Shown: positions 46,301 to 60,300 of the stretch, piece by piece
How the letters are laid out: every line of letters begins with the position of its first letter
Position numbering within the stretch: the stretch's first letter is position 1
Source of the DNA: Xiphias gladius
Taxonomy: Eukaryota; Chordata; Actinopteri; Istiophoriformes; Xiphiidae
Assembly (NCBI RefSeq): GCF_016859285.1
Contig: NC_053414.1
Coordinates: 25,940,261 to 26,004,260 of the forward strand
Direction: 5' to 3'
DNA: 64,000 bases
The notes under the pieces: model-generated
What the model saw: the letters and a program-made list of their open reading frames with translations, nothing else
Database searches by the model: none
Told to the model about the DNA's origin: nothing
Translations under genes and position numbers: made by a program

Positions 46301-48531
46301 TATTGACATTACAAAGGTAAAAAACAACTTGTCTTTGCCAACCACTGTTATGGAAGTATGGCTGCCTGCTTTACCTGCATTGAAAGGCTTTGAAGCAACA
46401 GCAGCAGTGGACGACTTCTTTGTGGGAGAGTTGCTGTTAGTGCTGGATGCCTTCGGTTGAACAGAAACCTCAATCTCCACAGGCTCAGGCTTGGGCTTCC
46501 TATGCAGGGGGTCCACCGCTAGCCGAAAGCCTTTCTTAGCCTTTGGGGCCTTGTTAACAGGAGCTTCAGGATACTGAGTGCTCTTTGCTGGGCTTGGGAA
46601 GGGGGATGTGGAGGGAAACGGGAGCTGGGATTGGCCCAGAGCTGGAGACAGGGTCGGGGCTACAGGACAGGCTGGGGGGGTGGATGGCACAGCAGATGAG
46701 CTGGATGAACTGTTTGTTTTGGGGGGTAACAAGGCTTCTAACATGCCGCTGTTGACCAGCTCCTGGACGGTGTCGATGGCGGAGCTTTTCCCCATCAAGT
46801 CAGTCACCCCGATCTGACGCAGGTGAGAGCGAGCATGGCTGGCCAGGCCTTTACGATTCTCAAACTCCTCCCCGCACAGAATACAGGTACACTCATCTGA
46901 CGTTTTAGGCCGTTTGTTGGGGGGAGAAACAGGCGGAGAGGACAGATCAGAAGGACGTTTAGAGGAGGACCTAGGGGGACTGTCTGAGGTGAGTGGCTCC
47001 TGTTGCTCACTGCTGATTGGCTTGAGGTCCTCTTCCTCCATAATCTGGTAAAGAAAATCAATAGGGCTGCCCTTAATCTCACTGTCAGGAATTCCAATCT
47101 GACGCAGATGGGCCCGAGCATGACTGGACAGGCCCTTGCGTGTCTCGTACCAGCAGCCACAAAGCTGGCAAACATGGACCTCATCGTGGGTGTCTGAAGT
47201 TACAAGAATGAAGAAAATGATGGGAGAAAGGTACAAAGTCAGCAGGAGACTACTGAGATATACTGTTATAACAGATTTGTTACATCTACAGCCATGTAAT
47301 TACATAAGGTACCCTAAGTTCTATCTTCCACATGCAGCTACTCACCTCGCTACTTTCAACTTTTCTTTAAAACAATTATTCAGACTTAGGCCATACCTAA
47401 GGTAATAGGGGCATCAGTTTCCAGTGGTGCCCACAGTGGCTTGGTCCTGGTTTGGTGTTCTGAGGAGGAGGAGCTGCCGCTTTCAGAGAGCCTAAGAGTA
47501 GAAGGAGATGATGGGAGGAGAGTGGCTACTGATTCTTTTAATCTAACTGGAGATCCCTGATGATCCATCTTTTGCGGAGTTGTCATAACTCTATCCCCTG
47601 CCTTGTAAGAGGAAGTCTTGTCCTCTGGTACAGAGGGACTCCTGGACTCTTGCTGGGTTGTTTTCTTGAGAGGGGTCGTTTCAGGTGTAGAGGAGTCTGC
47701 TTTGAAATCGGGGAGGGAGCCATCTCTCTCGCGGATTAGCTGGTATAGGAGCTCTATGGGAGCTCCGCTGCTTTCTGACAACGTCACACCAAGCTGCCGT
47801 AGATGAAGGCGGGCGTGGCTGGAGAGCCCTCGTCGTGTCTCAAAGTATGTTCCACAGACTTCACAAATGACTGGCTGTGGGGTTGCTGTGGGCAGTTGCA
47901 GATGGGAGTTTGTCACCACAAAATGTGTCTCTAGTCAAGAGATACCAGTTCTCTCTTTTTCCTCAATTTTAAATATGCAGCAAGTCTGTATCACAGTGCA
48001 TGGAACTCAGTGGGATCAATTTTCTGTAAAGTAACATGAGGCCCCCAATGACTGAATTATGTATATGATAGCAAGATTTAGAAATGCTAAATTTTATAAT
48101 AACATCATTGAAGAAGCTGTGTTTTGTGTGGATTGGTCACATGATCCATTTAACAAGGTCAGTGTCAGCCCTATAACCAATCCAGTGCATCTCTACAAAT
48201 CAAGCCCTGAAAAGTGATATGCACAATTAAATGTTTATGGTGAAATGGAAGATAATTGTAAATCTGTACTTTCTTTTTAAATGATTTATGTCTTTAGAAC
48301 TAAGGTAATCCCTGTGTTCTGTGTTATTATAAGTAATTTTGAAAAACTATTCAAAAATCAAATCTACTATGATACTACAACTGAGATCTAATGATGGTTA
48401 TGACCAGTGAAATAAAATGAACAAGGACAGACAGAACTGGCACATTCAGGTTCTTGCAACAAGGTAACATGAAAAATACTGTAAGCTTTGGTAACTCATT
48501 AATAAGCGTCTCTATTACCTGGTGAATCCAT
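43391..48531 (-). CDS. wiz: WIZ, widely interspaced zinc finger protein
   Basis: Minus-strand exons: 48531-48519, 47885-47397, 47193-46375, 46180-45839, 44980-44766, 44658-44472, 44360-44201, 43547-43391. The total is 2382 nt, 793 codons plus TAG, all phases consistent. WIZ is a nuclear subunit that links G9a/GLP H3K9 methyltransferases to chromatin and CtBP. Six C2H2 fingers are spread over the protein: near residues 12 (CEVCG), 176 (CQLCG), 275 (CILCG), 450 (CDFCG), 558 (CELCG) and 742 (CRFCEE). The first five share the WIZ unit: C2H2 finger with SSHAR-H-LRQ(L/I)G, then about ten residues and (S/A)P-I-(D/E)-LL. The last has the divergent [17 protein letters not shown] form. Linkers are Ser/Pro-rich, with basic patches such as NKRPK. 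The ATG has an ideal context (GCCATGG) and opens a 13-nt coding exon. Confidence 0.93.
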
Positions 48532-48591
48532 GGCAGCTGATAATGTCGTGCGTTTATTTTGAGGGACGAGAAGGTTGACTTCCTGCAGATC
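48532..48591 (-). other. wiz: wiz 5' UTR exon portion
   Basis: An acceptor (ATAG at 48595-48592) precedes the ATG exon. The segment stays open in frame with the ATG, so a start further upstream cannot be excluded, but no ATG is present in this piece. Confidence 0.5.
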
Positions 48592-49198
48592 CTATGAAGA
48601 TATAGATTGAAAAATGATTGAAATCAATCCGGTTCAAAAATCAGAGACATATATTATTACTACTGTTGACTAGAACTTACAGATCAGCATGGATTTTCAG
48701 TTGTCATGGCCTTTGAAAATGCAAAATAATCGTGGAACGTAACTTCTGCTGAAATACCCAGACTGAGGCAGTAATAAACACAAACCTGTTGCTCTGACGG
48801 ACAGGCAATTTAAAGATAGCGTTAAGACGATTGTAACCACGCGACAAAAAGTAGCTCGTTAAGAAATATCTCGACAGCGGAAGATTGCAACTTATCACGC
48901 CGTTCAAAGTAACTTCCCTATTTCTAATTCCACTGTTCGCATTTGAACAAAGTATCTCTTAAAAGTCAATAGACTGATTATAAAACCGTAAATGGTTGAA
49001 GCATCTTCTAATTAAAGCAATGAAAGCTAACTTGGGCTACCTCTGCTGAACCCTTTGTATTACTCTTGAAGCTAACATTAGCTACATGCTAACCCTAATT
49101 ATATTTTATCTAAGAGAAAATAGCGAATAGGTACACATGCTACGCCGTCGACTACAAACCAAACTAAAATGATCACTTACATGTGAAGGTAAATTTAC

Positions 49199-49285
49199 CT
49201 AAAAACATGAAAAGACGGCCCCAAAACACTAGTCTAATACGATAATGAGCTTAACGGAAGTAGTGGTCGTCACATTCCCGGTGCT
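49199..49285 (-). promoter_or_regulatory. wiz: wiz noncoding exon 1 and promoter
   Basis: A donor (TAG then GTAAAT on the minus strand, near 49198) ends a short noncoding exon. An ETS core (CACTACTTCCG on the minus strand) lies at about 49258-49268. No TATA box is seen. Confidence 0.35.
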
Positions 49286-49289
49286 GTAG

Positions 49290-51587
49290 TTTTTTCATAA
49301 TAAAAGCCACGAGGACACACATACTGTACTTCCTTTGCCTTCTTTCCTGTAAATATTCCACTTCATATTTGGTATTACTACTTTATTTTTTCCACTTTAT
49401 TTTTCAGTTACTAGTAGCTATTGTTCAACACAAAAGTCACTAATTTAATGTTACTTATAAGTAAACGAACACATTTTTCTAATGGTGAAATGAGCATGTT
49501 ACAAATAACTCATATATTTCGCTATGTTATTTAATGGTTACTAAACACTATTCAGGGTTACAAGTCATTATTTTGAGTTCTCTGACAGTTGATTTTTATT
49601 AATTTATTAATTTTTTGTTTATTAATTTAATGCAACTCTGGCTTAAGTGTTAATAGTGTTAAGTTTCAACCTATCCTAAAGTCACTGTCCATTTTACTTA
49701 CCTTAAGTTCAAAAATAAATCTGCATTTCATGTCACCATTTCACTACTACTAAATGGCATTAAATTTTAACAATCATCAATTCAATTCAAGGATATGTTT
49801 TTTTAGGCTGTAAAAGTCTTTTAAACAAATTATAATACTAGTCAGAAATTAAATTATTAAGTTGTCTGTTTTGAGTAGTCAAACATAGATACTTTCGTTA
49901 AAAAACAATAGCAACTGCTAACTTAAAAAAAAAGACAATTTTTGACAATTATTCAAAAAGGCTAATTAAGAAATAAAGAGAAGCTACAAAATGGCAAGGA
50001 ATTTTGTCGGGTAATTTTGTCAACCTCTATCAACCAAGGAAATCTACTTACTTTTCCTTATTGTAGCACCATAGTTCAACCTTTACAGTAGTTTGACAAA
50101 CAATTTGGAGGTTTTCTTAAAAATTCATTTGATTTTTTTCATTTTTGTTTGTCTTTAGCTTATACTTTTTTGGACTTTATACTTATATGAGGCAGTCAAT
50201 TGAAAAGTTAGACTGAGATCATGGACCTCCTACAACATGAAAATACTTTTTTCATGGTTGATTAATCTTCATTAGCACTTTTCATCATCCTGCTGCAGCT
50301 TTTACTTCACATACTTAAAATACTTTCCTTTCAAATACAAGTTTTTCTTATGTAAATTGTGGGTACTTTCCCCACTGAGAACCGTCTGTTCAATTTTAGA
50401 AATAAAATGAATAATTTTTTTGAAACTGATGAGTGAATGTTGGCTGCAGTTACATTACTGACATCGAGACTTCCACATAATCAGAAAAAAATAGAGTGGA
50501 GGGACAGAACAGCAACACTATGGCTTTATGGAGGGTATGAAGCCCATTACAGAGCTACACTACCAGAAAAAACTTGTTACAGGTGCTACTGTTAACGCCA
50601 ATAATGTCAGCCAGGTCTATAGCTGTGTCTGTTTGGAGACACCTGTAAGCATCACAAGTCCATCCACAGTCACTCGAGTAGGAGTTTTTAACGTCAAAAT
50701 GACCAAATACTGACTTTATGGTGGTTTGTGAATACACAGATCTTCACATTCATTTTACAACTAAAGGTATATCAGCTCAGTCAAAAGCTAATCTCATGTT
50801 TTTCCTTGTATAACCCACACAAAGGCATTCTGATGGGTTGCTTCCTGCTAAATGTTGAAAATGATCCACGTATATGTGACTATAATTGTTCTATACATTA
50901 TAGTGTGCAACCATTGTATTGTAAATGTAAAAGAATGGCCGAAGAGCTCCCTTCCAAACAATGTGTTGAGAGAATGTGAACTAACAATGATGTAGAACAC
51001 AATAAAATCACAGAATCGGCGGGAGATAGGCAGAGTCCTGAGAGAACAGATCAGTCCTTCAACTCACATCAACTGAAACTACACACAGACACGTTTCTGT
51101 TGTTCTTTTCATTCGTATTTCAACATTAGCATTTAGCAAGTTTGCTTCAAAAACGCCCATGGCATTGACTACAATGTCAGGTAAGGGGATAGTGGTTAAA
51201 AAAAAAATCTGATATTTTGATTTGCAAACAACTGATAAGCACAGAAAACGCTTCAATTATGTTTGTGAACAGATATCAAATTTACAGCGTTAAGAAATAG
51301 GTATTGGGCGTATAATCAATTGATAATCCTTCTAGTTTTATAACTGAAACCAACTAATTATATGGTATAGAGCTATAGTTTTTTAACATGTGTATTTAAT
51401 ACTATGATGGAAGCCTCCTTTTTGTATCGTAAAAATTTGATTTTGATGCAGTAAAGCCCTCTTTAAGGCTATCCTTGTTAAGGAGATGAAATGTAATTTA
51501 ATCTGCATGTACTCTATATACTGTATGTGCTGTTAGGTGGACTGTTGACTGTGTCATGCTCTTTGTAACATCATATGACTTCATGTT
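49290..51587. other. Intergenic between wiz and the kinase gene
   Basis: Very AT-rich. No exon, RNA gene or recognised repeat found. A 5' exon of the kinase gene could lie here, but I could not identify one. Confidence 0.5.
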
Positions 51588-53858
<2,271 letters not shown>

Positions 53859-53889
53859 TTTTTTTTTTCTCTTTTCATTATCATTTGTC

Positions 53890-53895
53890 AATAAA
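53890..53895 (+). terminator. Polyadenylation signal of the kinase gene
   Basis: AATAAA 32 bases past the TAG stop, followed by a GT-rich stretch. The short 3' UTR is plausible. Confidence 0.6.
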
Positions 53896-54699
53896 CCTGT
53901 GAACTGACTTCAAAACGTGTTCATGATAAGACAAAATGTACTAGAAAATACTGTAAAGTAACATATACAAATACACAGAAGGTGTAGTTTTTTTAAACTG
54001 CAAAACATGATCTTCACGTGAGGTTAAAGCTGTAGAGGTGGTCAGAATCATGCAAATTTTGAACCCCTGTAGTTCATCGGTAACGGAATAAAATATGCTG
54101 ATGAGGACCATGTGATGTGGCTGATAGCCCCCCAACAGTTAGTAAATAGACCAGATTTGAGACTGTTTTCTCAAATGATGCATGTCTTTAGTTTACAGTA
54201 ATTATTTTCTGATATGATGAAATCAGAAAGACCCTAAACTTTAACCAGAAATGTACAAAATATTTATAAATAATTGTTCATATTAAAATATCAATATATA
54301 TTCTTCTGTAACACAGAGATGTAACCCTCTGGCCAGCATGTGAATCTTATTCATCCTCATATTGTCCGACACTCAACAGCTTCAAAGATTTAATCTGACC
54401 TCTGACACTGTTGTGTCTTTTAGGATTTCTGATCTTTCGGCCAGTTATTATTTCTTTAAAGGATACATTTTTCATACTAATGTAAGCAATTGTGTCCCAA
54501 CTAAAATAGAAATAGAAGAAACATTTCAGTCTCTATCTGACAAACTGTGTCAGAAATCACTCCACGCTTGCTGCTAACCAATGGATACATGCGGTACAGA
54601 AAACCAGTTTTTGCTTTTCCTGGTATTTACCAGAAAAAAAAACAGAAAAAGAAAGAGTCAATTCAAAAACCACTGTACATCCAGGCTACTACAATTATA

Positions 54700-55320
54700 T
54701 CTACAAAAGTATGAAATCAGATACATTTGATTCCAAACGAACCAATTTAAAGCATTAGGTTTATTCAAAGGAACATTTTCATAAGTGCAAACACGTGACA
54801 GCACATAATAATAACTCAAAGATTTAGTAATAAAAGTCATCTTTGGTAGTTGGGAAGTCTTTTCAGAGTTAACTCTGTTTATGCTGATGTTGCACAAATG
54901 AAAGTACAAAACAAATACAAAAGGGGATCAATTTGATTCCAAATTTAGCTAACAAATCATTGCCAACAGGCGTATTTAAAATTACACTGACATCAAAATT
55001 CAAAAAATGTGACAAATGTCATAGTATTCCAATAGTAATACTAATAAATCTAAGAAAACAATAGCAATTTTTTGGCATTTGAAAATTCTTTTTCAGTGTA
55101 AACCCTGTTTATGCTGCTGGTGCACAAAATATAATACTAAATTAGACACATTTTATTCCAAACAAATCCAAAATGATATTATTTCAAAGTACATTTTGAA
55201 ACTCAAAATGAAAAAAATGTGATAATAAATGAAATAACAAATAAAAAAGGATTGAGTTGATCTTTGGCACCGGAGGATTCTTTTCAAAGTCAGCTCTGTC
55301 CATGCTGTTGATGCTCAGAC
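54700..55320 (-). repeat. Degenerate tandem repeat downstream of the transporter-like gene
   Basis: Three related blocks start near 54839, 55070 and 55261. Each has TTTGG, then a TTCTTTT-like tract, then a (C/T)TCTGTTTATGCTG-like core and TGCAC or TGCTC. Blocks of the type GATTCCAAAC-AA recur near 54729, 54937 and 55155. Spacing is about 190-230 bp. It lies in the presumed 3' UTR. Confidence 0.5.
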
Positions 55321-56821
55321 CCTGTTTTTGTTGAGCTGAGGTTACAGGTTACACATGCTTGGTCTACTCCTTCTGTCTTGGAGCTGTTGGCTCAGGGACC
55401 CAGCTGCTGCCTGGCTGGATCTGGTCCTGGAGGTCCTCATTATCAGAGTCAAACTCTGGTGTCCAATCTCTGGGTGACATATAGATGCAAATCAGAATAT
55501 TGTCATTTTCCATCTCCAAGTCAATTATCTGTGTATTGGGTTAAAATGATCTAACATTTGTTGATGTTGCCTTTAATGCTGTAAAAAAATACACAAAGAC
55601 CAAGTCAAATTTGACCTTGAATCATCCTGTCCTAGCTCATCCATTTCTTCCAGTTCTTTTCTGGACAGATGTTCCACAAGTGCGACGCCAATACAGTCTC
55701 TCAGGACATTGACACAGTGTTGCAGTGATCTCTGAAAGACACAAAATACAGTAAACTATAAGAGCAGAGGTCATCTGCTTCTTTACACTGTTGTGTTGTT
55801 TGATACCAGGTGTGGTAATCCTTGCCAAAACACAAATTAAACTTACATCATCCATTCTATAGCCAACAAAAGAGAAGCGTCCCTTGCAGGTATCCCAATG
55901 ACTGTTCCTGTAGCTGGGATCCCTGCTTCTCCTACGCTGGACACTGCTACTGTCACACTGCAGTGAAAACACTGAGTCAGAGTCAGTGATCAACAGAGTG
56001 GACTGTGGACTGGACAAAAATGTGAAACTGTATAAACTGGGGGATGGAAGCAACACCAGAGACTCAGGCCTCCAGCTGCTGGTGGCCAAAGCGCAAGCCA
56101 AGTAAACCATGAAGGGCAGACATAAATAAAGGTTAAAGAGTGAGACCACCACCAGCTACTTCATCTACGCTGACGACACATTACTGTAGGCCAGCATCAA
56201 CTCGCTGATCCACAGATACAGGCTTTGTTTTTTGGATAATAGGGGATATTTAAACTCTGACTTTAAACTCTCATGTTTCAAATACATCACACCAAAACCT
56301 GTTAGATCTCTACTTCCATCTCAGTTTGATCTGACACAAATTACCCTTAGAAGAACCACACACTGGGATGATCTGCCTCTCTAAATACAGTAAAAATAAT
56401 ACAAATATTCGTCATAAAACTTCATAAAACTAGCACGCTGGTTTTAGACTTTAACAGAATTTAATGTTAACACTTAATAACAGGAAATGCATTTTAAGCA
56501 CAACCAATGTTAATACCTAGACATACTGTATTTTCTGTATCAACTAGGGCAGAGAGACTGAGAAGATAACATTATTGTGACTTACCCCAGGGTAAATAAC
56601 TGGCTCCAGTTCAGCTGGATGTGGTTGAGCTGTGCGATGAAAACTGCTACGGTCATTTCATAAAGGGCTGTCCCATCCATGTTGACATAGATCCCAATAG
56701 GCAGCATGAAGCGAGTGATTCTTTTGTCATTTCATCATGTTTACTTCCTCACAGCATTGGAAAGTCAGCGAGGCCGCGTAACTTGGAGATACAATGCATT
56801 CTTTGTTAATATCCAACTATA

Positions 56822-56823
<2 letters not shown>

Positions 56824-56862
<39 letters not shown>
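56824..56862. repeat. (TG)n microsatellite
   Basis: About 19 TG units in an intron of the transporter-like gene. Confidence 0.97.
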
Positions 56863-56865
<3 letters not shown>

Positions 56866-57924
56866 CATTCTCTTTATATCTATTGTATCAACCCAAGTCT
56901 TCTCTGTGATACTGTTGAAAACAGAAATATATATTCTACCTGCGTGAGATGAGCATGGCCCGCAGTAAGGTAGATAAAACCCCTTTAATGAAAGTGAAGG
57001 GATTACGTCTCACACACAGGAGACAGATCAGTGGCAGAACGACTGCTCTATGGATAATGAGCCTGAGCAAAAAAATGAATTCCGATTATATCAAATTAAA
57101 TTACTCCCCACAACAGTGCTAAAAGAACAAAGGGGCGGATACCCGCTAACAACCACTGCCGAAAACTTTCCGAGTTTGGAGACAGTCTCCCAGTTGTCCC
57201 CAACCTCAGTGACTGAGCTTGCAGTCATGAACATCACTCCTACCGGCAAGAAGCTGGAGAGGAAACAACAGAAAATTATGGGAATATGTCAGTTAATGGA
57301 AAGCTGCTTAGCATGAGAAGTGCTTCAAGCTTTCAGACGGATGGAAGTTATTATCACAACATGAGTCAAAAGAAACCAGTTATGTTTTTGATAGTGTTGG
57401 AAATGGAAGAAATCAAAGCAGAAAGGACTCAATTCTTAAAGATAATTCTGTGTATACTGTAGGATATTTACTCTCTTTCTTTAAATAATTTAGAAAATAT
57501 GGAAGTATGAAACAGTTTCATTCTAAATTCCACAATTTTTAAATGTGATATTGACTCTGCAGAGGTGACCCTATTATCATTCCAACCACATGCTTGGTGG
57601 CCGTGTTGACGGCAGAAAGGATATCCACAAAGATTTTCCCTCTTTCTCCCATTCTTCTGAGGACCGGTCCAAAAATACTAGACCAGACAATCAGGCGCAA
57701 AGTATTGTTTCCATCAAAATACTCGCCCACCAAACGCACTTCTGTGGCATTCTGAAACGAGAAGAGAAAGTCAGTGAGAACAACGGTCTGACAGCAACTC
57801 CATTAATCACGAATTATCACTGTGACTGGAAAGTTGATCATGACCAAGGATACAATTTTACCACTGCCAGGCTAGAATTGTGATCCGCTGCTTCAATTTC
57901 AAACTTCACCTTCTGAGTCTTGTA

Positions 57925-58429
57925 CTAAAGATGAGGAAAAATTACATCATGAATATCACATTGTCTCCTTCATGTGCTATACTGCATATCACATACCTGA
58001 GTAATAAAACGTACCCGTTGAAAGCTAGCCGTGACAAGATTTTGTGGCACCGTGTTTCTATAAAGGGTAAAGAGAAACCAAACACATCTACCATCATGAA
58101 ACCGATGAGTAAAAATGCGAGTCAGCTTGTAAATGTTGACAAAACGAAGACGAAATGCAGGATAATCTAGAGCGTAAAGTGAATTTTAGCCAGATATTAA
58201 CCATTTTAGAGCACCTGATATGTGTTATTCTGCCTAAGAAAAGCATTGATTGATGCAATTCTGAAGGAATACAGCTGATGACATTTAAATTCCCTAATCA
58301 AATGATCCAGTATTTTCTGAAATGTTTCCCACTGACCTACAGACAAGCCGTGGAAACCGAAACCTAAACATGTAAATCAGTTGTGCTAAGAATCGGGGTT
58401 GACTGTCAGAATTAACACTTTTTTCTCAC
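57925..58429 (-). other. Intron of the transporter-like gene, expected exon not found
   Basis: In SLC1 genes, a segment encoding an FPENLVQA-like stretch should lie between LDLIR and YKT. I could not find it here on either strand. Confidence 0.4.
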
Positions 58430-58470
58430 CTTATTAGGTCCAACAAGGCATCTACAGTGGCGAAGGTTTC

Positions 58471-58500
58471 ATCGTCGTCATCATCATCATCATCATCATC
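58471..58500. repeat. (ATC)n microsatellite at the gap edge
   Basis: About ten ATC-like units (GAT on the minus strand) running straight into the run of N. Confidence 0.95.
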
Positions 58501-59000
58501 NNNNNNNNNNNNNNNNNNNNNNNNNNNNNNNNNNNNNNNNNNNNNNNNNNNNNNNNNNNNNNNNNNNNNNNNNNNNNNNNNNNNNNNNNNNNNNNNNNNN
58601 NNNNNNNNNNNNNNNNNNNNNNNNNNNNNNNNNNNNNNNNNNNNNNNNNNNNNNNNNNNNNNNNNNNNNNNNNNNNNNNNNNNNNNNNNNNNNNNNNNNN
58701 NNNNNNNNNNNNNNNNNNNNNNNNNNNNNNNNNNNNNNNNNNNNNNNNNNNNNNNNNNNNNNNNNNNNNNNNNNNNNNNNNNNNNNNNNNNNNNNNNNNN
58801 NNNNNNNNNNNNNNNNNNNNNNNNNNNNNNNNNNNNNNNNNNNNNNNNNNNNNNNNNNNNNNNNNNNNNNNNNNNNNNNNNNNNNNNNNNNNNNNNNNNN
58901 NNNNNNNNNNNNNNNNNNNNNNNNNNNNNNNNNNNNNNNNNNNNNNNNNNNNNNNNNNNNNNNNNNNNNNNNNNNNNNNNNNNNNNNNNNNNNNNNNNNN
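58501..59000. other. Assembly gap (500 N)
   Basis: Exactly 500 unknown bases, probably a placeholder length. The (ATC)n on its left edge is a likely reason for the break. Confidence 0.98.
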
Positions 59001-59300
59001 GAGTGTGGCAGGAAAAGACAGTTGGACCCAGCTGTCCCCTCGGGCAGACGTAACGCATATGGAGCTGTCCTTCCCGCTCCCTCTACATCTACACGGATGC
59101 TTAAACTCCCTGTCACTCTGCCAGTCTTTAAAAAAAGGCAAATAGCAGGAAGTGGGGGGGGGGTTAATTAGGTTTAATCTGATTTCACTTGCCCATTTGG
59201 TTTATTAATTGAGCTGGCTCATTGTTGGCTTTTTTGTTGGAAAAAGACAAAAATGTGAACTTAATTATGAGTGGGGGATGAAAATGTGAGCATAATGGTG

Positions 59301-59758
59301 TTAAAGAGGCTATATGTAAGTTTTTGCTCTGGCTACATCGCCAACGTTTGGATTAACAGCTGTTTACTCACCAGTCTAGAAGAAATGTTGTGAGTTCAGC
59401 ATCAAACTTCATTCTTTTACACGCCAAGAGCTGGCTCCAGTGGTGTAAAGCAACGCCAATTTTAACTCGTTTTGCTTCTATTTCTATCACTTTTTTTCTT
59501 CTACTGAAGTTACCATGCTAACAAGCTAGCCCCGGACCGTCCAGCCCGTCTCGTCACTTTCCAATAACGAGTCACTGTAGCATCCAGTCTGTCCGTTCAA
59601 CATGAGAGGATGAAGAAGTAGCGCTGCTCAGAGGACGTATTCTAACCACTTGTCTTCTAAACGCAACAGCGGGCGAAACTCTTGGCAAGTGACCATCATC
59701 ACCACCCGCTACTGGCAAGAGACCAGCGGCAGAGAAAATTTACATGTAGCACCTTTAA
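59301..59758. mobile_element. MITE-like element with TTAA ends
   Basis: The left end reads TTAAAGAGGCTATATGTAAG and the right end, on the minus strand, TTAAAGGTGCTACATGTAAA. This gives imperfect inverted repeats of about 25 bp bounded by TTAA on both sides. TTAA target sites are typical of piggyBac-type transposition. There is no transposase frame, so it is non-autonomous, about 458 bp. Confidence 0.65.
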
Positions 59759-60139
59759 CTATGAGGTTTGGAATTGTTTTGATATATTGTAGTCAAGGGT
59801 ATTGCAGATTGTGGTGTCTTTTGTCTTGTTCTGATCAAATAATAGCAACAGAGTGTAGAGTTATGCTAGCGGCTCTGTGAGGCTTTACTTAAGCACAGCA
59901 GTGCTTTGAGCTAAATACTAAAGAAATCATGGCAACATCCTCATAATGACAGTGCTAAAATCCTGATGATAAACTGGTGTAATGTTTCCAATGTTTACTA
60001 TCTTACTTTAGTGTTAGCCTGCTAAGATTTACTAATTGGCACTAAACACAAAGTAGAGTTGAGCGGGAGTGCAATTAATTTCACAACTACATCGGGACAT
60101 ACATCATAAACAAAGGTAGGGCTGCAACTTGCGGTCAAG

Positions 60140-60300
60140 AAAACTGAGTCAAGGGATCACCAAAGTTACTGGAGTTTATCTTGAGGGGAACATGAATATG
60201 TGTGCCAAATTTCATGGCTATCCATCCAGTAGTTGTAGAGATATTTGAGTCTGGACCGAAGTGCTGTACTGACAGCAAGACCAACATGGCCAACCCTAAA
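60140..60300 (+). repeat. Interspersed repeat shared with 19925-20085, copy 2
   Basis: Contains TGCCAAATTTCATGGCTATC, CATCCAGTAGTTGTAGAGAT and ATTTGAGTCTGGACCGAAG, the same order as the copy at 19925-20085. Confidence 0.5.

Larger units (their letters stand above)
55364..58500 (-). pseudogene. SLC1/EAAT-like amino-acid transporter, 3' part, disrupted
   Basis: Minus-strand exons: 58451 (or further)-58430, 57924-57862, 57751-57570, 57253-57143, 57062-56940, 56781-56586, 55957-55847, 55731-55616, 55469-55364. Matches to SLC1 transporters in order: [88 protein letters not shown] (TM7 sodium-site motif); [12 protein letters not shown] (HP2); VNVLRDCIGVALVEHLSR, then an acidic tail ending PRQKE. 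SLC1 proteins are Na-coupled glutamate or neutral amino-acid carriers of the plasma membrane. Damage: one extra base near 56730 (exon of 196 nt, TGA in frame) and one missing base near 55712 (exon of 116 nt). The HP1 serine-rich motif is degraded to SRSYAASL. The TM8 substrate Arg (DRxRT) reads DHCNT. The small exon encoding FPENL was not found. The N-terminal half lies in the gap or beyond the window. Confidence 0.8.

Noticed and set aside
46578-46817. Plus-strand frame across the wiz locus
   Set aside because: Antisense shadow of the large wiz exon.
56145-56195. Plus-strand YFIYADDTLL, resembling the YADD box of reverse transcriptases
   Set aside because: Only about 15 codons with no neighbouring RT motifs; too short to call a LINE remnant.
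59001-59141. Minus-strand frame MPFFKDWQSDREFKHPCRCR beside the gap
   Set aside because: No match to SLC1 transmembrane segments, and it runs into N; no basis for calling an exon.
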